This document shows positions 21,895 to 26,189 of a DNA stretch of 26,189 bases, in pieces (position 1 is the first letter of the stretch; every line of letters begins with the position of its first letter). Under the pieces are notes generated by a model. That model ran no database searches, was not told where the DNA came from, and was given only the letters and a program-made list of their open reading frames with translations. Source of the stretch: an uncultured Tessaracoccus sp. (GTDB lineage: Bacteria > Actinomycetota > Actinomycetes > Propionibacteriales > Propionibacteriaceae). Where the stretch lies: contig NZ_CAMYPD010000039.1 of NCBI RefSeq assembly GCF_947286155.1, forward strand, positions 1 through 26,189, in the 5' to 3' direction. The translations under genes and the position numbers were made by a program.

Positions 21895-22413
21895 ATGTTC
21901 ACGTTTCGGCCGCTGCGCATAGACGATCTTCCCAATGTCGTCGCATGGCAGCAGTCCCCTGCCGCTGCGCCGTGGTTCCCGAAGCTCACGCTTGCTGAAG
22001 CCCACGAACGTTTCGGCCCACGCTTGGATGGCAGGTCCCCCGTTCGGATGATGGTCTTGCATCGCCGAGGCGTCGACGTTGGGTATGCCCAGCTCTATTG
22101 CGTCGCCGATCTTCCCCCTGGTGACGTGATTCCTGCCGAGGCTTCCGACGTCGGTGTGGACTTTTGCATCGGCCTGCCCACGCTGATTGGTCAAGGGCTC
22201 GGCACGATCTTGATCCAGGAGCTGGTGGAACTCAGTCAGTGGATGTTCCCGACGGCAACGGGCGTGGTTTCATGCCCAGACCATCGCAACCACGCTTCTC
22301 GTCGGGTGCTGGAAAAGAACGGGTTCATTCCGACCCTGTGGTTCGACTCCCCCGCAGCTGACGGCGTCGAGACACTGGTGATGCATCGACGAGAGTTCCA
22401 GGAACTGCGGTGA
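21895..22413 (+). CDS. GNAT N-acetyltransferase, AAC(6')-like
   Basis: A 172-residue acetyltransferase of the GNAT superfamily. It begins FTFRPLRIDDL, has the GYAQLY strand (63-68), D90 in GVDFCIG, the acetyl-CoA loop GQGLGT (99-104), and a C-terminal N-A-S-R-R-V-LEKNGF helix/strand pair (132-144). The order and spacing recall aminoglycoside 6'-N-acetyltransferases (AAC(6')-Ib group), but many such chromosomal proteins acetylate other amines, so resistance is not claimed. ATG 21895 follows a -10 box. The GH13 gene starts 27 bases after its stop. Confidence 0.85.
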   Translation: MFTFRPLRIDDLPNVVAWQQSPAAAPWFPKLTLAEAHERFGPRLDGRSPVRMMVLHRRGVDVGYAQLYCVADLPPGDVIPAEASDVGVDFCIGLPTLIGQGLGTILIQELVELSQWMFPTATGVVSCPDHRNHASRRVLEKNGFIPTLWFDSPAADGVETLVMHRREFQELR

Positions 22414-22428
22414 CGCTAGCCCATTGGC

Positions 22429-22440
22429 TATCGTGAGGCT
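22429..22440 (+). promoter_or_regulatory. -10 box of the leaderless GH13 promoter
   Basis: TATCGT (22429-22434) plus GAGGCT reaches the GTG at 22441: 6-base spacing, as at lnt and the GNAT gene. Confidence 0.5.
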
Positions 22441-24678
22441 GTGACCAGCGCGCCTGAACAGCCCATGCCTGACGATGCCCTTGAGGAAGATCTCAATGCC
22501 GAGCTGAACTTCGATCAGCAACGATTTGCTGCTCGCCCGGCCAGGCTTCGCCCCAGGGCTAGCCGCAAGGCTAAGCAATCCGAGCACGTGCCCCCGCCGC
22601 CGTTTGAGGCCGACGGACGCAACCGTGCCTATGTGGAATGGCTGGAAGACCAATCGATGCTGGCCGACGCCTCCAGGCTGTCCCGCCAGCTCGCCGGCAA
22701 TCACCTCATGTGGGCCAACGCGTTCGCCTCGCCGGATCCGCGCGCAGCCGCCGAGCAAGCGTCGGTGTGGTACACGGCCTATCCGCTGAGTCTGATCGGT
22801 GCTCGCAGACAGTCATTCTTGGGCGTGCTCGGCGACGAGGCGCTGTGGGAGGCATTCTCAACCATCGGTATCGACGCCGTCCACACCGGGCCGGTCAAGC
22901 TCGCCGGAGGCATCTCGGGATGGGACCACACCCCCAGCGTCGACGGCCACTTCGACCGCATCTCGATGGGCATCGACTCGCTGTTCGGCACGGAGGAAGA
23001 GTTCCGCGCCATGTGCGAGAACGCAGCATCGCACGACGGCACCGTGATCGACGACATCGTGCCTGGTCACACTGGCAAGGGCGCCGACTTCCGACTCGCA
23101 GAACTGAACTACGGCGACTACCCCGGCATCTACCACATGGTGGACATCCCCGAGGAAGCCTGGCACCTCCTGCCGGACGTGCCCGAGGGTAAGGATTCGG
23201 TCAACCTCGACCCAGCCAGCGAACGCGCCCTCGCGGATGCCGGGTACATCATCGGCGAGCTGCAGCGCGTCATCTTCTACGAGCCGGGCGTCAAAGAAAC
23301 GAACTGGTCCGTCACCCGCCCCATCCACGACTGCGACGGCATCGAACGTCGCTGGGTGTACCTCCACTACTTCAAGGACGGTCAGCCGTCGATCAACTGG
23401 CTCGACCCGACGTTCGCCGGCATGCGCCTTGTCATGGGCGACGCCCTGCATTCCCTCCTCGACCTCGGCTCTGGCGGGCTACGCCTGGACGCGAACGGTT
23501 TCCTGGGAGTAGAAAAGTCGATCGACCTCTCCCCCGCCTGGTCGGAAGGGCATCCGCTTTCGCAGGCTGCGAACCAGCTCATCGGTTCGATGGTGCGCAA
23601 GGTTGGCGGATTCACGTTCCAAGAGCTCAATCTCTCCATCGACGATATTGCAGCGACGGGCGCCGTCGGCCCCGATTTGAGCTACGACTTCATCACCCGC
23701 CCCGCCTACGAGTTCGCTCTGGCTACGCAAGATACCGAGTTCCTCCGCCTCACACTCCGTGAAGCCATGCGACTCGGCATCGATCAAGCATCGCTCGTAC
23801 ACGCGCTCCAAAACCACGACGAGCTCACCTACGAGCTGGTGCACTTCACGGCCCGCCACCGCGACGACGAGTACGATTTCGGCGGGGAAACGCACACCGG
23901 TCTGGAGCTGGCCGACCACGTGCGCGCCACCATGCGCGAGAAGCTCACCGGCGACGCCGCGCCGTACAACCGGGTGTTCACTACCAACGGCATCGCATGC
24001 ACCACGGCCTCGGTGATCACAGCGAGCCTCGGGATTCGTGACCTTGACGCCATCGAGGATGCCGACGTCGAGCGCATCCAGGCCGCGCACCTCCTCCTCG
24101 CTGCCTACAACGCCTGGCAGCCCGGCGTGTTCGCGCTGTCGGGCTGGGACCTCGTCGGCGCGCTCCCCGTCGACATCGACGACGTCAAGCAGCTCGTCAA
24201 AGACGGCGACACGCGTTGGATCGAACGAGGCGCCTACGATCTCATGGACCTGGCGCCAGACGCTGTGAAGTCGTCGTCGGGTATGCCGCGCGCCCGCGCG
24301 CTCTATGGCTCACTCCCCCAGCAGCTGGACGATCCGCAGTCGTTCGCGAGCAAGCTGTCGAAGATCCTCCAGGTTCGCAAGCGATTCGCGCTCGCAACAG
24401 CCTCGCTCGTCGACGTGCCCGAGGTGCCGCACAAGGCACTCTTGGCGCTCGTCAACCGTCTCAGCGACGGCCACACGCAGATCACCCTGCTCAACTTCTC
24501 GGAAGAGAAACTCTCTGGCTACATCCGTAGCGACGAGATCCCCGCCGGCCGCGTCGTCGACCTCTCCACCAGACGCCGTATCGCCGAGGTGGACGACTTG
24601 GGCGGCTTCTCAGCCACCGTGCAGCCTTTCGGCGCCGTCGCGCTCATCGTACGAGAACAGACCCCGAAGGAGCAGTAA
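22441..24678 (+). CDS. GH13 glycosidase, trehalose-synthase-like
   Basis: A 745-residue glycoside hydrolase family 13 enzyme. The four conserved regions are seen: I, DDIVPGH with D205 and H210; II, GLRLDANGF with R348 and nucleophile D350; III, FTFQELN with acid/base E395; IV, QNHDELT with H459 and D460. A C-terminal beta domain (about 650-735) ends the protein. The first ~60 residues are polar and disordered-looking. It most resembles actinobacterial enzymes annotated as maltose alpha-D-glucosyltransferase/trehalose synthase, which interconvert maltose and trehalose; the exact activity is not certain. There is no signal peptide, so it acts inside the cell. GTG start 6 bases after a -10 box. 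Convergent with the LacI gene, 19 bases apart. Confidence 0.82.
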   Translation: MTSAPEQPMPDDALEEDLNAELNFDQQRFAARPARLRPRASRKAKQSEHVPPPPFEADGRNRAYVEWLEDQSMLADASRLSRQLAGNHLMWANAFASPDPRAAAEQASVWYTAYPLSLIGARRQSFLGVLGDEALWEAFSTIGIDAVHTGPVKLAGGISGWDHTPSVDGHFDRISMGIDSLFGTEEEFRAMCENAASHDGTVIDDIVPGHTGKGADFRLAELNYGDYPGIYHMVDIPEEAWHLLPDVPEGKDSVNLDPASERALADAGYIIGELQRVIFYEPGVKETNWSVTRPIHDCDGIERRWVYLHYFKDGQPSINWLDPTFAGMRLVMGDALHSLLDLGSGGLRLDANGFLGVEKSIDLSPAWSEGHPLSQAANQLIGSMVRKVGGFTFQELNLSIDDIAATGAVGPDLSYDFITRPAYEFALATQDTEFLRLTLREAMRLGIDQASLVHALQNHDELTYELVHFTARHRDDEYDFGGETHTGLELADHVRATMREKLTGDAAPYNRVFTTNGIACTTASVITASLGIRDLDAIEDADVERIQAAHLLLAAYNAWQPGVFALSGWDLVGALPVDIDDVKQLVKDGDTRWIERGAYDLMDLAPDAVKSSSGMPRARALYGSLPQQLDDPQSFASKLSKILQVRKRFALATASLVDVPEVPHKALLALVNRLSDGHTQITLLNFSEEKLSGYIRSDEIPAGRVVDLSTRRRIAEVDDLGGFSATVQPFGAVALIVREQTPKEQ

Positions 24679-24697
24679 GCCGCTCCGCCGGATCTAC

Positions 24698-25705
24698 TCA
24701 GCTGGCGCGCATCGAGCTGGCGCGAATGCGCCACTCGGGTTCGAGCAGCATGCGCGCATTGCCCGCAGCATTGCCGGTGATACGCCCTTGGAGCACCTCT
24801 CCCGCCCACTGCCCCAAGTGCTCGGCTGGCTGGTCGACCACGGTCACCGGCGGATCCACCATCACATTCCAACGGTCGTCATCAACGCCGACGAGAGCGA
24901 CGTCGGTGCCAATCTTGCGGCCCGCACCCCGAAGCGCGCGGTAGGACTCAGCAGAGAGCGTGTTCGTGACGGCGAACACGGAGTCAATGCTCGGGTCTGC
25001 CATCGCCGACACGAGTTGCTCAGGCGTCGACGCTGATTCAAAGGGCAGGTGCAGCACTCGTGATGGGGGTACGTCGATGCCTCGCTCGTGCATCGCGTCG
25101 ACGAAACCGCGCACGCGCTCGTTGAGCGGGCTGAGCCGCCCCTCATGCGCCACCACGACGGGGCTATGCCACCCCTGCTCCAGGAAATGCTCAGCAACCA
25201 TGGTGCCGATGACAGGATTGTCGACGTTGATGCGGTCACCGCTGAAATCAGTGACAAGGCGGTCGACGGAAACCACAGGGATGCCCTGCAACTGCAGCGG
25301 ATGCAGCGAGGTTTTCGTCGCAGATACTGCCGCGACGAGAACCCCCGCGGCTTGGTGCGAAATGACGGCGTCGATCGCGGAGCGTTCGAGCGCCAAATCC
25401 TCGTGCGTGTTGCACAGCATCACGGCGTAGCCGTGCTGGTGAGCCACTTTCTCGAACGACTCCAGGAGCCGGTGAAAGAACGGGTTGCGCACGTCGGGCA
25501 CGATGGCCGCCCACAGGTCGCCGCGTTGCTTCCGCAGTGCTCTCCCCACCCCGTTGGGGCGATACTGCTGATCGCGCATCTCCCGCTCGACGCGTTCCAC
25601 GAGCTCGGGAGCGACGCGCGGGTTGCCGTTCAGCACGCGCGACACCGTCGCGACGGACACACCGCAAGCCTCCGCGATATCTTTCATGGTGACCCGGCGG
25701 TTCAT
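24698..25705 (-). CDS. LacI-family transcriptional regulator
   Basis: A 335-residue sugar-responsive repressor. The DNA-binding helix-turn-helix MKDIAEACGVSVATVSRVLNG occupies residues 7-27, the hinge is near 48-60, and the periplasmic-binding-protein-like ligand domain runs from ~64 (WAAIVPDVRNPFF) to the end, with VSVDR and VALVGVDDDRW typical of the family. ATG 25705 is chosen because GGGAG lies 7 bases upstream; ATG 25687 is a later alternative. It starts 22 bases after the stop of the DUF4185 gene on the same strand, so it may be co-transcribed and control that carbohydrate gene set, and perhaps the convergent GH13 gene. No operator is visible inside the window. Confidence 0.92.
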   Translation of the reverse strand: MNRRVTMKDIAEACGVSVATVSRVLNGNPRVAPELVERVEREMRDQQYRPNGVGRALRKQRGDLWAAIVPDVRNPFFHRLLESFEKVAHQHGYAVMLCNTHEDLALERSAIDAVISHQAAGVLVAAVSATKTSLHPLQLQGIPVVSVDRLVTDFSGDRINVDNPVIGTMVAEHFLEQGWHSPVVVAHEGRLSPLNERVRGFVDAMHERGIDVPPSRVLHLPFESASTPEQLVSAMADPSIDSVFAVTNTLSAESYRALRGAGRKIGTDVALVGVDDDRWNVMVDPPVTVVDQPAEHLGQWAGEVLQGRITGNAAGNARMLLEPEWRIRASSMRAS

Positions 25706-25727
25706 AGGGCTCTCCCGACGCAGACCA

Positions 25728-26189
25728 CTACTCGCACACTTCCTCAAACGGGTGTTGAATCTTGAACTGCTCCACGTGGTAGGGCCAGCCCATTGCGGTA
25801 TTCCATTGGGACACCACCAGGTGCAGCTCCTCCATGCTACTGCCCGGAATAATGTACGGGCCGTAGAGCTGGGCCATGTGATCGTCGGTTTCCTTCTCCC
25901 ACTCCCCTCCGTGGATGAGTGTGACGGCTGTGGCGTCTGCGAGCTTGACCACCTCGTCGGCGCGCAACGCGTCCACGCGGTACTCGCCGGCGTTAAACCA
26001 GGTGAGCATCCACTGCGAATCAACCTTGCGCAGGCACATCTCACCCACCTTGCCAGGGATGATGTCGACGGGCGCGTCACTCCCCCACTTACCGTCGCCT
26101 TGATACACCTCGTAGGCATCGGGGTCGAGGATGCGGTCGGCAGGCACACGTGCAGCGATGGCCGGTTTATCTCGTTGGAAGCCGGTGGT
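25728..26189 (-). CDS. DUF4185 (GH183-like) protein, C-terminal part (5' end outside window)
   Basis: The last 153 residues of a protein whose frame is open to the right edge (it reads TTGFQRDKPAIAA at the boundary). Repeated blade-like patterns ending in aromatic strands are seen: DSQWMLTWFNAG (about 57-68), then MEELHLVVSQWN (118-129), with YGPYIIPGSSME between. These match the C-terminal blades of DUF4185 beta-propellers as I know them; some mycobacterial members were shown to be endo-D-arabinanases and classed as GH183. The catalytic part is probably upstream, outside the window, so activity cannot be judged. A LacI-type regulator follows directly. Confidence 0.7.
   Translation of the reverse strand, partial: TTGFQRDKPAIAARVPADRILDPDAYEVYQGDGKWGSDAPVDIIPGKVGEMCLRKVDSQWMLTWFNAGEYRVDALRADEVVKLADATAVTLIHGGEWEKETDDHMAQLYGPYIIPGSSMEELHLVVSQWNTAMGWPYHVEQFKIQHPFEEVCE

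Noticed and set aside
21895..22413. Acquired aminoglycoside resistance gene
   Set aside because: It has AAC(6')-like layout, but composition matches its neighbours and no mobile context is attached directly; called only as a GNAT acetyltransferase.

Overview
The window is G+C-rich, gene-dense bacterial DNA from an actinobacterium. The evidence is RbpA (an actinobacterial RNA polymerase-binding protein), a polyprenol-phosphate mannose synthase coupled to an Lnt-type N-acyltransferase, a helix-turn-helix/MurA fusion, and many genes that start 6-7 bases after a TANNNT -10 box (leaderless transcription). A relative of the Propionibacteriaceae is my guess; the sequence alone does not settle the genus.

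Layout. 1-5060: the tail of an unknown gene, a 5'-3' exonuclease facing a divergent lnt-ppm1-fxsA operon whose three reading frames overlap, then rbpA and a glycerophosphodiester phosphodiesterase on the minus strand. 5058-8140: a MurA-like enzyme fused to an N-terminal XRE-type DNA-binding domain, with a perfect palindrome in its own promoter, divergent from dihydrolipoyl dehydrogenase (lpd), which ends at a strong hairpin. 8156-9507: a divergent AraC-type regulator and VOC-family (glyoxalase/PhnB-like) protein. 9566-10870: a three-segment membrane protein with a proline-rich stalk, of unknown role. 11027-13264: the peroxide-defence pair ahpC-ahpF.

13582-21019 is an accessory defence block: a complete type I restriction-modification operon (hsdM-hsdS-hsdR), followed by a compact three-gene operon encoding a TIR-domain protein, a HIT-domain nucleotide hydrolase/transferase and a small multi-pass membrane protein. 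The last three are translationally coupled (4- and 8-base overlaps). I read them as a candidate anti-phage signalling system: the TIR makes an NAD-derived nucleotide, the membrane protein is the effector, and the HIT protein edits or removes the signal. No Thoeris ThsA partner is present. A 10-bp inverted repeat at 21036-21113, just past the operon, may be a mobile-element scar marking the island edge.

21263-26189: a small membrane protein, a GNAT acetyltransferase of AAC(6') type, a GH13 enzyme resembling trehalose synthase, and on the opposite strand a LacI-family regulator preceded by the 3' part of a DUF4185 (GH183-like) gene running off the window.

No tRNA, rRNA, CRISPR array or intact transposase gene was seen.
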